Assembly (NCBI GenBank): GCA_964464635.1
Contig: CAYXGT010000078.1
Coordinates: 1 to 13,034 of the forward strand
Origin: CAYLMG01 sp964464635
GTDB lineage: Bacteria; Planctomycetota; Phycisphaerae; Sedimentisphaerales; Anaerobacaceae
Length of the DNA stretch: 13,034 bases
Direction: 5' to 3'
Shown: positions 6,957 to 13,034 of the stretch, one piece after another
Layout: each line of letters begins with the position of its first letter
Numbering within the stretch: position 1 is the stretch's first letter
Notes under the pieces: generated by a model
The model's database searches: none
Told to the model about the DNA's origin: nothing
The model's input: the letters and a program-made list of their open reading frames with translations, nothing else
Translations under genes and position numbers: made by a program

Positions 6957-8051
6957 CTAAATCTGGTCAATCATTCTCTGCCAGAATCTGTCTGTCATAC
7001 CCGCGATATAGTCACAGACAGTCCTTTTAAGTCCCTGCTTTTCTATCAGCTTCTGATAATAAGCCGGCAATTGCCCGGGGTCTCTGCAGAGACTGTCAAA
7101 AAGCTTTTCGAGCTGTTGCCGTATTTCGTCGGAGGGCAGAATTAAAGTTTGTTGAGAATAAAAATCACCCAGCAGAAAATTTTCCAGCTCTTTTAGTTTC
7201 TGTTCGCTTTGTGCCGAAAGGGCAATAAGGTTATCGCTTATTTCACAGACGTCATTAACCGATTTTATTTTTGAATCATTCAAAATTCTTTTGCTGGTAT
7301 CCAAACAGTCACTCACGAGGATATCGATAATAGCCTTTGCGGTTCTGGTTCTAAGGACGGCAGGGTCTTTAATTTCGAAGGCCTGTATTGCATCCTGTGC
7401 CTGCCGGAAAAGCTGAATTTCCTCTAACTTCCGGATATCAATCAGCCCTGCTCTTAAACCGTCTTCGAGGTCGTGACAGTTGTAAGCTATACGGTCAGCT
7501 ATGTCTGCAACCTGTCCCTCAAGCGAACAGTTTTTTTCATCGAAAAACGACTGTTGAGTTTTGTCGTACGTGGTTTTGTGCTTCGCCAGGCCGAGTCGTG
7601 TCTCATACATAAGATTCAGCCCGACAAAACCCGGGTATGGGTGTTCGAGCAAATCGACGATACGCAGGCTCTGACGATTATGCTCGAATCCGCCGACATC
7701 AGCGGTCAGGCAATCGAGTATCTTTTCGCCGGTATGTCCAAAAGGAGGATGGCCAAGGTCATGGGCGAGGCATATCGCCTCTGTCAAATCCTCGTTCAGG
7801 CCGAGTGCTCTTGTAATGGTCCTTCCTATCTGGGCGACTTCGATACTGTGTGTAAGCCGGTTCCTGTAATTGTCATTAATACCCGGCGTGAACACCTGCG
7901 TTTTGCCTTCGAGTCTTCTAAAAGCCTCGCAGTGAATAATCCTGTCACGGTCTCTTTCAAAATCGGTTCTATAAGGATGTGCTTTTTCGCCGAATTTTCG
8001 GCCTTTGCTTTTCTCTTCGCTGACTGCATAATCGCAAAGCTGACAAGTCAT
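6957..8051 (-). CDS. dgt: dGTP triphosphohydrolase-like HD protein
   Basis: The protein is a deoxyguanosinetriphosphate triphosphohydrolase-like enzyme that removes triphosphate from dNTPs and so affects the dNTP pool. It is cytoplasmic and metal-dependent. The 364 aa chain matches the family in length. HPYRTDFERDRDRIIHCEAFRRLEGKTQVF (two adjoining blocks, 25-54) is the N-terminal signature. The HD metal site is formed by His68 (RLTHSIEVAQIGR), His97-Asp98 (LAHDLGHPPFGHTGE) and Asp186 (DIADRIAYNCHDLEDGLR). EHNRQSLRIV lies at 124-133. I chose the ATG at 8049-8051, which has AAGGTG six bases upstream. A GTG at 8058-8060 would add three residues but falls within that SD. A candidate promoter and a weak terminator separate it from the HIT gene, so it may start a new transcript. 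Confidence 0.93.
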   Translation of the reverse strand: MTCQLCDYAVSEEKSKGRKFGEKAHPYRTDFERDRDRIIHCEAFRRLEGKTQVFTPGINDNYRNRLTHSIEVAQIGRTITRALGLNEDLTEAICLAHDLGHPPFGHTGEKILDCLTADVGGFEHNRQSLRIVDLLEHPYPGFVGLNLMYETRLGLAKHKTTYDKTQQSFFDEKNCSLEGQVADIADRIAYNCHDLEDGLRAGLIDIRKLEEIQLFRQAQDAIQAFEIKDPAVLRTRTAKAIIDILVSDCLDTSKRILNDSKIKSVNDVCEISDNLIALSAQSEQKLKELENFLLGDFYSQQTLILPSDEIRQQLEKLFDSLCRDPGQLPAYYQKLIEKQGLKRTVCDYIAGMTDRFWQRMIDQI

Positions 8052-8068
8052 ATCCGGCACCTTATATT

Positions 8069-8098
8069 CTTATAGCAGTGTATCTGCCGTATTGCCAA
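8069..8098 (-). promoter_or_regulatory. Candidate sigma-70 promoter for dgt
   Basis: On the minus strand TTGGCA (-35, 5 of 6) and TATAAG (-10, 5 of 6) are separated by 18 bases. The predicted start is close to 8062, leaving a leader of roughly 10 bases that holds the AAGGTG ribosome site of dgt. The -35 edge overlaps the T-tract of a possible terminator for the HIT gene. Confidence 0.35.
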
Positions 8099-8117
8099 AA
8101 AAAGCCTGCCTTTTTAA
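8097..8117 (-). terminator. Possible weak terminator after the HIT gene
   Basis: On the minus strand AAAAAG and CTTTTT surround a five-base loop, followed by extra T, immediately past and overlapping the HIT stop codon. The stem is A-T rich with one G-C pair, so strength is doubtful. Its position directly before the candidate dgt promoter is consistent with a transcript boundary. Confidence 0.25.
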
Positions 8118-8626
8118 AGCTGCGGCAGATTCTGCTCTTTACTGACCTTTCGCAGCAGCTCGAGCAGCTCGGTCAGGCTTTGACTGATAACATCGGTATC
8201 ACTGCAGACGTTGATAAAATTGGTATCGCCCTCCCATCTCGGGACGATGTGGAAATGAAGATGCCCGGGCAGTCCCGCACCGGCCGGCCTTCCTATGTTA
8301 ATGCCGATGTTGAATCCCTGCGGCTTTATAACGGCTCTCAGGGCTTTTTGAGATTCCCTGACAAGCTTTAACATCCCAAGCAGTTCTGCCTCGCTCGCCT
8401 GCTCAAGCTCTGCGATATGGCGCAAAGGCGCTACCAGCAGATGCCCGTTATTGTAGGGGAACAGATTCAATATAACGATGCCGTGAGCCGTTCGCCATAA
8501 AACAAAGTTTTTGTCGTCGTCCCCGCGTTTTTCCACACATTGACAGATAAAACACTCACCGTTTTCTCGGCCGAGCTGCTCTATATATTTAATCCGCCAG
8601 GGTGCCCAGAGATTCTTGCTTTCCAA
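8114..8626 (-). CDS. HIT family nucleotide hydrolase/phosphorylase (Ap4A-like)
   Basis: The 170 aa protein belongs to the histidine triad superfamily, in the branch that includes bacterial diadenosine tetraphosphate phosphorylases and related nucleotidyl enzymes. The triad GHLHFHIVPRW (121-131, His122, His124, His126) is intact. The N-terminal LWAPWR (6-11) and the Cys25-x-x-Cys28 pair (ECFICQ) match the zinc-binding layout of this branch, and NLFPYNNGHLLVAPLRH (54-70) is the conserved substrate strand. The start is TTG at 8624-8626, well supported by GGAGG nine bases upstream. It lies 25 nt after the lipoprotein B gene, so it is probably in the same transcript. The exact substrate cannot be read from sequence. 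Confidence 0.92.
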   Translation of the reverse strand: MESKNLWAPWRIKYIEQLGRENGECFICQCVEKRGDDDKNFVLWRTAHGIVILNLFPYNNGHLLVAPLRHIAELEQASEAELLGMLKLVRESQKALRAVIKPQGFNIGINIGRPAGAGLPGHLHFHIVPRWEGDTNFINVCSDTDVISQSLTELLELLRKVSKEQNLPQL

Positions 8627-8651
8627 CCGTCTTTACCTCCATACTTCTTTT

Positions 8652-9641
8652 TCAATCTTCGAGAAGCTGCATCGTGAGTTTCTGCTTCATATTTATTTTT
8701 ATACGGACAGGCAGCGGTAATGTCGCAGTCATATTCATTTCATAATCCTGCTCTGATTGCTCGATTCGTCCTGCATCGATATTAAATGTTTCGGTGCCCG
8801 TGCCCTGCAAACCCGAAATACGGTACTTGCCGAACAGACCAAAAGGCCCGCTCTGGTAGAATGTGCCGGTATAGGGTATATGCCAGCCGGAAGGCGCTTT
8901 TTTGGAAAGTGAATAAGAGCCTGTTATAATCGCTTCTTGCCCATTATCAGTCTGACGAACCTCCTCGAGATTATATACCACGTCTCTTGCCTTGTGCATC
9001 ACCATTGGCGTTGGAATTGAAAGCTGGGATTCCCATCTGTCACCGACAGCAACTCCCTGCACAGGATTATCTATGCTCGAGACCGCATCCCACAAAAACC
9101 ACTGGGTAGCCAGAAAATCGCTGACCATATCGGGCTCTTTTATCCTGCCGCGCTGCGTGCTCGTCCTGAATGCTTTCTGGGCGACCTCTTCGATGAGCGC
9201 TTCAAGTTCTTTGCGGTCCTCGATTTTACCAGCAGGGCTTACGCGGAAAGTGAAGCTCTTGCCGGCGAAATTCCTCGCTGCATCGTTCTTTGCTCCTGCT
9301 GCGGGATTACGAGTTACATTAATCGATTCACATTTCGCTTCTATCGTCGTAAAGGAATATGAATTAACATCTACAGCCGAGTAAGAAACAATCATTTCCA
9401 TCCTCTCGGAATATTTGGTGGTTTTGCCCTTTCTGGTTGTTGAGGCATCATCCATAATAACTGCGGTATCTCTGCTGGATACAAATTTATAACGAAGCAC
9501 CTGTGACTGTTGAAAATCCACCGTCAGAAGATTGGCCCCTTTTGCAGTTCTTACAAGTTGCTGATAGTCGGGCCTCTGGCATGCACTGATAAAACTCAGC
9601 GCAGGAAAAGTTACAAGACAAATAACAGCCGCCCTGTTCAA
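8652..9641 (-). CDS. Lipoprotein B, paralogue of the upstream lipoprotein
   Basis: This is a 329 aa exported lipoprotein of unknown function. The signal peptide ends in the lipobox ISAC, making Cys21 the acylated residue, so it is anchored to a membrane facing the periplasm. The body is predicted to be beta-rich and aligns in outline with lipoprotein A: LRYKFVSS (49-56), GKSFTFRVSPAGKIED (127-142), VGDRWESQL (199-207) and TETFNIDAGRIEQ (282-294) match ALKFKPGG, GKSYEITINPKGEV, PGDKWKGQK and GTMKFDLTAGQVE at equivalent spacing. This layout resembles DUF6263-type proteins common in planctomycetes (inferred). The start is TTG at 9639-9641 with AAAGGAG five bases upstream. It lies 34 nt after lipoprotein A and 25 nt before the HIT gene. 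Confidence 0.85.
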   Translation of the reverse strand: MNRAAVICLVTFPALSFISACQRPDYQQLVRTAKGANLLTVDFQQSQVLRYKFVSSRDTAVIMDDASTTRKGKTTKYSERMEMIVSYSAVDVNSYSFTTIEAKCESINVTRNPAAGAKNDAARNFAGKSFTFRVSPAGKIEDRKELEALIEEVAQKAFRTSTQRGRIKEPDMVSDFLATQWFLWDAVSSIDNPVQGVAVGDRWESQLSIPTPMVMHKARDVVYNLEEVRQTDNGQEAIITGSYSLSKKAPSGWHIPYTGTFYQSGPFGLFGKYRISGLQGTGTETFNIDAGRIEQSEQDYEMNMTATLPLPVRIKINMKQKLTMQLLED

Positions 9642-9675
9642 TATTACTCCTTTCTTTTATTCCGAAAATTTCCCG

Positions 9676-10722
9676 TCAATAAATTTTCTCGAAGCTGTAC
9701 AGCTCGGTAGTTCCCATCTTTATTGTCGAAAGCGCTTTGCCTGTTTGCTGAGCCGACTCGCTGTCTATGACGGTCCATTCGGACTTCATCTGCTCCGAAT
9801 ATCGCTCAACTTGTCCGGCTGTCAAATCAAATTTCATTGTCCCGCTATAATCGCTGGTCTGGACAAACATCTTTGAAAGGCTGGCGTCTGACTGCGCTTC
9901 GGGGCCCGGCACGGCAATCATATCGACAAGTGCTGTTCTTTTTCCATTTTCATCTTTGATTTCTTTAAGAGTATAAATTTTCTCATAAGAGTCCGAGCCC
10001 ATAAGGTCAAACGAGAACGTTTTTTGGCCTTTCCACTTGTCGCCCGGTTTGTAGTTTTCGCCTTCGGCGTCGATAAGAGCCGGCACCTCGTGACATTTTT
10101 TTACAATCTCATCCGACACAAGCTGAGCGGCAGCCCTTTGAGCGGGGGCATTGCCACTCACAGATGCTTCAATCTCCACGGCGCCGGAAACTTTTACAAC
10201 TTCACCCTTCGGGTTAATAGTGATTTCATAACTCTTACCGACCAATTGATTAAAAGCATTGGGGCTATCCTGAGGCCTGGAACTGTCAAAATCAACTATC
10301 ACCTGGTTTTTAACATTCATAAGATACTTCAAAGCCTTAATCGTAACTTTCTCGACCGCAACACCGTTGCTATCGACACTCTGAACCTGCCGGGCAAAGG
10401 TAATCTCAGCTTTACTGCCGGTATGGCCGCTCTTGAAACTCTGGTCTTCCGAAACCTCACCGGTGAATTCGAGACTCTTGTCCTTTTCCAAAATTACCTT
10501 ATAGGTCGCCGAGCCGCCCGGCTTGAACTTCAATGCAAACATCCCGGCCGCAGGCATTTCGACCGGCGTTACCTGCTCTTTGCGCTGAGGCTTTACAATT
10601 ACCTCTTTTGGTTTCTTTACAGTTATGTCTTTTGGCTTTTCTGCAGGCTCACAGCCAACGACAAAGAGCACCGCAAAAACAAACATAATCGATAATGCAA
10701 AAAATGTCTTTTGTGGTTTCAT
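9676..10722 (-). CDS. Lipoprotein A, DUF6263-like
   Basis: This is a 348 aa exported lipoprotein of unknown function. The signal peptide MKPQKTFFALSIMFVFAVLF ends at the lipobox VVGC, with Cys24 as the lipid-modified residue. A Lys/Pro-rich linker (about 25-58) follows and contains a short internal repeat (KPKDITVK then KPKEVIVK), which probably serves as a flexible tether. The remaining 290 residues are predicted to be beta-rich: FALKFKPGGSATYKV, QVQSVDSNGVAVEKVTIKAL, GKSYEITINPKGEVVKVSG, PGDKWKGQKTFSFDL and GTMKFDLTAGQVERYSEQ. I chose the ATG at 10720-10722, since AGGAG lies eight bases upstream. The TTG at 10726-10728 is only two bases from that SD. It is the first leftward gene from the divergent region and has a promoter with a perfect TATAAT. 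Confidence 0.87.
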   Translation of the reverse strand: MKPQKTFFALSIMFVFAVLFVVGCEPAEKPKDITVKKPKEVIVKPQRKEQVTPVEMPAAGMFALKFKPGGSATYKVILEKDKSLEFTGEVSEDQSFKSGHTGSKAEITFARQVQSVDSNGVAVEKVTIKALKYLMNVKNQVIVDFDSSRPQDSPNAFNQLVGKSYEITINPKGEVVKVSGAVEIEASVSGNAPAQRAAAQLVSDEIVKKCHEVPALIDAEGENYKPGDKWKGQKTFSFDLMGSDSYEKIYTLKEIKDENGKRTALVDMIAVPGPEAQSDASLSKMFVQTSDYSGTMKFDLTAGQVERYSEQMKSEWTVIDSESAQQTGKALSTIKMGTTELYSFEKIY

Positions 10723-10761
10723 AATCAAGTCTCCTAAAAATTTTCCATAATTTAAATTGTG

Positions 10762-10789
10762 ATTATAGCGGGTATATTTGTAAAAACAA
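10762..10789 (-). promoter_or_regulatory. Promoter for the leftward lipoprotein operon
   Basis: On the minus strand a perfect TATAAT (10762-10767) follows TTGTTT (10784-10789) with a 16-base spacer. The -10 ends 39 bases before the lipoprotein A start codon and upstream of its AGGAG. The -35 is poor (3 of 6), so an activator may be involved. Confidence 0.5.
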
Positions 10790-10808
10790 CCGAATTTCCT
10801 TTATTTAT

Positions 10809-10828
10809 CAGCCGGCTGGCATTAAAAT
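10809..10828 (+). promoter_or_regulatory. Palindrome and possible -10 upstream of ilvD
   Basis: CAGCCGGCTG (10809-10818) is a perfect 10 bp palindrome. Just after it, TAAAAT (10823-10828) matches a -10 box in 5 of 6 bases, with only a weak -35 (TTTATT) 17 bases upstream. A dyad inside the spacer could be an operator for ilvD. This is a suggestion from position and symmetry. Confidence 0.3.
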
Positions 10829-10879
10829 CACTTTTTAACCTTTTGCTGAATTTTGAAGGATTTCCGGAGAAATAAGATT

Positions 10880-12547
10880 ATGAGAAGCGATACAGTCAAA
10901 AAAGGATTTCAAAGGGCGCCGCACAGGGCACTTCTGCACGCCTGCGGCCTGAGCGATGACGATATAAAAAAGCCCTTTATCGCAATTGCCAACAGCTTCT
11001 GCGAAGTCGTCCCGGGCCACGTCCACCTCAATAAGGTCGCCGAGCTCGTCAAGCAGGTTGTCCGCGATGCCGGCGGAACACCTTTCGAATTCAATACCAT
11101 AGCCATCTGCGACGGAATCGCTATGGGACATACGGGTATGAAGTACTCCCTTGCCTCCCGGGAAATCGTCGCCGATTCGGTCGAGGCAATGGTGCGTGCG
11201 CACTGCTTTGACGGCCTTATCTGCATCCCGAACTGCGACAAAATCATACCCGGTATGCTGATGGCTGCGGTAAGGGTAAATATTCCGACAATTTTTGTTT
11301 CCGGCGGGCCTATGAAAGCCGGAAAAACAAAAGATGGTAAAGCCGTTGACCTTATCAGTGTTTTCGAAGGTGTTGCAGCTTTCAAAAATAATAAGATTTC
11401 AGAAGAACAATTAAACGAGCTTGAAAGAACAGGCTGTCCCGGCTGCGGCTCCTGCTCGGGAATGTTCACTGCAAACTCGATGAACTGCCTTTGCGAGGCT
11501 ATCGGGATGGCCCTGCCGGGTAACGGAACAATCCTGGCGGTTGACCCGAAACGCAACAACCTTTACAAACAGGCCGGCAAACAGATTATGACGCTTGTGG
11601 AAAAAGATATTAAGCCTCTCGACATCATCAACGTCAAATCCTTCGACAATGCCTACGTGCTCGATATGGCAATGGGCGGCTCGACAAATACGATTCTTCA
11701 TGGCTTAGCCATTGCCAACGAGGCCGGTGTAAAATACGACCTTGAAAGGATAAACGCCCTTTCAGCCAAATGTCCCAATATCTGCAAGGTCTCACCCTCG
11801 AGTAAATGGCACGTCGAAGACGTCGATGCCGCAGGCGGAATAAGCGCCATCCTGAAAGAAGTCAGCAAAATCGACGGTCTTGTCAATCTCGATTGCCTCA
11901 CCGTCACCGGCAAAACAATCGGCGAAAATATCGCAGATGCAAAAATTAAAAATACCGAGGTAATCCATACGCTCGATAAAGCCTATTCTAAAACGGGCGG
12001 CCTGGTAATCCTAAAAGGCAATCTGGCGCCGAAAGGCGGCGTCGTTAAAACCGCAGGTGTCTCCGAGAAGATGTTAAGGCATAGCGGCCCCGCAGTTATA
12101 TTCGAGTCTCAGGAAGATGCCTGCGAAGGAATCCTCGCCGGCAAAGTAAAGGCCGGCAGCGTTGTCGTCATCCGCAATGAAGGCCCGAAAGGTGGACCCG
12201 GTATGCAGGAGATGCTCAGCCCCACAAGCTATATAATGGGAGCCGGCCTGGGTGAATCGGTAGCGCTTATTACCGACGGCAGATTTTCAGGCGGTACGCG
12301 CGGAGCCTGTATCGGCCATATTAGCCCGGAGGCCGCTGTCGGAGGACCCATCGGATTACTAAAGGATGGTGACATAATCGAAATCGATATCCCGAAAAAT
12401 AAAATAGATGTAAAGCTCTCGGACAAGGAACTTGCCGAGCGCAAAAAAAACTTCAAGCCGCCGAAGCCGAAAATCACTAAAGGCTGCCTTGCAAAGTACG
12501 CCTCAATGGCAACCTCCGCCGACACAGGTGCTATACTAAAATGGTGA
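10880..12547 (+). CDS. ilvD: Dihydroxy-acid dehydratase
   Basis: The iron-sulphur enzyme dehydrates 2,3-dihydroxy-isovalerate and 2,3-dihydroxy-3-methylvalerate in valine, isoleucine and leucine synthesis. The 555 aa length is typical. MRSDTVKKGFQRAPHRALL opens the protein. The metal and cluster motifs follow: IAICDGIAMGHTGMKYSLASRE (in two blocks, about 75-94), PNCDKIIPGMLMA (117-129, with Cys119, Asp120 and Lys121), and GCPGCGSCSGMFTANSMNC (185-203). The C-terminal half has MGGSTNTILHGLAIA, RNEGPKGGPGMQEML and ITDGRFSGGTRG. The N-terminal VVPGH lacks the extra Cys of the mycobacterial [2Fe-2S] type, so it resembles the form common in anaerobes. I chose the ATG at 10880, with GGAG ten bases upstream. 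A TTG at 10853 would add nine residues and is unlikely. It is divergent from the lipoprotein operon. Confidence 0.96.
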   Translation: MRSDTVKKGFQRAPHRALLHACGLSDDDIKKPFIAIANSFCEVVPGHVHLNKVAELVKQVVRDAGGTPFEFNTIAICDGIAMGHTGMKYSLASREIVADSVEAMVRAHCFDGLICIPNCDKIIPGMLMAAVRVNIPTIFVSGGPMKAGKTKDGKAVDLISVFEGVAAFKNNKISEEQLNELERTGCPGCGSCSGMFTANSMNCLCEAIGMALPGNGTILAVDPKRNNLYKQAGKQIMTLVEKDIKPLDIINVKSFDNAYVLDMAMGGSTNTILHGLAIANEAGVKYDLERINALSAKCPNICKVSPSSKWHVEDVDAAGGISAILKEVSKIDGLVNLDCLTVTGKTIGENIADAKIKNTEVIHTLDKAYSKTGGLVILKGNLAPKGGVVKTAGVSEKMLRHSGPAVIFESQEDACEGILAGKVKAGSVVVIRNEGPKGGPGMQEMLSPTSYIMGAGLGESVALITDGRFSGGTRGACIGHISPEAAVGGPIGLLKDGDIIEIDIPKNKIDVKLSDKELAERKKNFKPPKPKITKGCLAKYASMATSADTGAILKW

Positions 12548-12563
12548 AAACGCATTTTCAAAA

Positions 12564-12899
12564 ATGTTCAAAATGTTTAAGAAAATAATAAAAAGCACCG
12601 GTATTAAGATATACTTTTGGCCGATATTCTTTTGCTATCTATTTATCTATCTCTGGATGTTTATTTTTTTCTTAACAAGTAAAGAAAATTCATATTTTCT
12701 CGGCCTCCAACCCGGCAGTTTAAGAGAAGCGATTTTCGTCGCCGGTGTCGGAGCAGCCAGCTTATGCTGCTTATGGATAATCACTTACAGGTATAAAATA
12801 ATAAAAGAAAAATCTGTTAACAACAGAACAAAAATAATGCTGACCATTATTACAATCGCATATTTGCTTTTTTTAATCAGATTATTTTTTGATTTTTGA
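12564..12899 (+). CDS. Small hypothetical membrane protein
   Basis: The 111 aa protein has no recognised family. It is very hydrophobic and basic, with three predicted membrane helices at about 17-37, 54-75 and 88-109, a Lys-rich N-terminus, and a Lys/Arg-rich loop (RYKIIKEKSVNNRTK) between helices two and three. It begins 16 nt after the ilvD stop in the same direction, so it may share the ilvD transcript. The ATG at 12564 and another at 12573 both lack a clear SD. Codons are more AT-rich than in ilvD, partly because of the many Ile, Phe and Lys residues. Reality as a gene is likely but not certain. Confidence 0.65.
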   Translation: MFKMFKKIIKSTGIKIYFWPIFFCYLFIYLWMFIFFLTSKENSYFLGLQPGSLREAIFVAGVGAASLCCLWIITYRYKIIKEKSVNNRTKIMLTIITIAYLLFLIRLFFDF

Positions 12900-13034
12900 A
12901 ATGTATTTTTGAATTTTTATTTTTAATTTTTTATTTATTTCTCTGTGCTCTTGTATGTTGACATCTGTCATGGTTAATAATAGTCTCACTGGTAATGCTG
13001 GTGCAGGCGAGGCGAGCGTAGCGAGACGAGCCGG
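12900..13034. other. Intergenic tail with AT-rich tract, dyad and CGAG repeats
   Basis: No open frame of note is present. The first 50 bases are almost pure A/T with repeated T runs and no hairpin that would make a standard terminator. TGACA-TC-TGTCA at 12959-12970 is a perfect dyad. The last 30 bases switch sharply to GC-rich sequence with four copies of CGAG (13008, 13013, 13022, 13027). That tail looks like the edge of a repeated or structured element, but it is cut by the window end. Confidence 0.4.

Noticed and set aside
7473..8075. A 200-codon open frame on the plus strand
   Set aside because: It lies fully opposite the dgt gene, which has intact HD motifs. It lacks an SD and its peptide looks like an antisense shadow.
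10024..10695. A 223-codon open frame on the plus strand
   Set aside because: It is antisense to lipoprotein A, which has a lipobox, SD and promoter. The composition is not protein-like.
10909..11559. A 216-codon open frame on the minus strand
   Set aside because: It is antisense to ilvD, whose motifs are complete along this stretch.
12900..12950. T-rich tract as an intrinsic terminator for the ilvD transcript
   Set aside because: No GC-containing hairpin precedes the T runs, so only the base composition suggests it.
1..13034. Defence island, CRISPR array, prophage or transposon
   Set aside because: No repeat-spacer pattern, transposase, integrase, nuclease or toxin gene was seen. The genes are mainly housekeeping and their codon use is uniform.

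Overview
The window looks like an ordinary, mostly housekeeping stretch of a bacterial chromosome with GC in the mid-40s by eye. Protein style suggests a planctomycete, perhaps a Phycisphaerae or Sedimentisphaerales-like anaerobe. The grounds are the divergent CdsA C-terminal signature (PGFGGILDVVDS), large lipoproteins resembling DUF6263, frequent TTG starts, and an IlvD of the type common in anaerobes. The lineage is inferred and was not tested by any search.

Layout: one divergent intergenic region (10723-10879) splits the window. Everything to its left is transcribed leftward, in this order: lipoprotein A, lipoprotein B, HIT protein, dgt, a PgpA-UppP fusion, a small ORF with an apparent frameshift, two unrecognised genes (251 and 159 aa), purA, uppS, cdsA and phoH (cut by the left edge). 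To its right, ilvD and a small three-helix membrane protein are transcribed rightward. After that comes 135 bases of AT-rich DNA that ends in a GC-rich CGAG-repeat motif at the right edge. No tRNA, rRNA, CRISPR array, transposase or phage gene is visible.

How the genes work together: the leftward block is rich in membrane-lipid enzymes. CdsA makes CDP-diacylglycerol, and the PgpA half of the fusion dephosphorylates phosphatidylglycerophosphate further along the same pathway. UppS makes undecaprenyl diphosphate, and the UppP half of the fusion dephosphorylates it to the carrier used for cell-wall synthesis. Two lipid-phosphate phosphatases from different pathways are therefore joined in one polypeptide, near the enzymes that feed each of them. 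PurA, Dgt and the HIT protein handle nucleotides, and PhoH is an RNA-associated ATPase.

The most notable items are the PgpA-UppP fusion, a small ORF whose N-terminal reading frame is broken by one apparent extra A directly after its start codon, the tandem diverged lipoproteins, and the unassigned 251/159 aa pair. I see no convincing novel multi-gene system such as a defence or mobile island.
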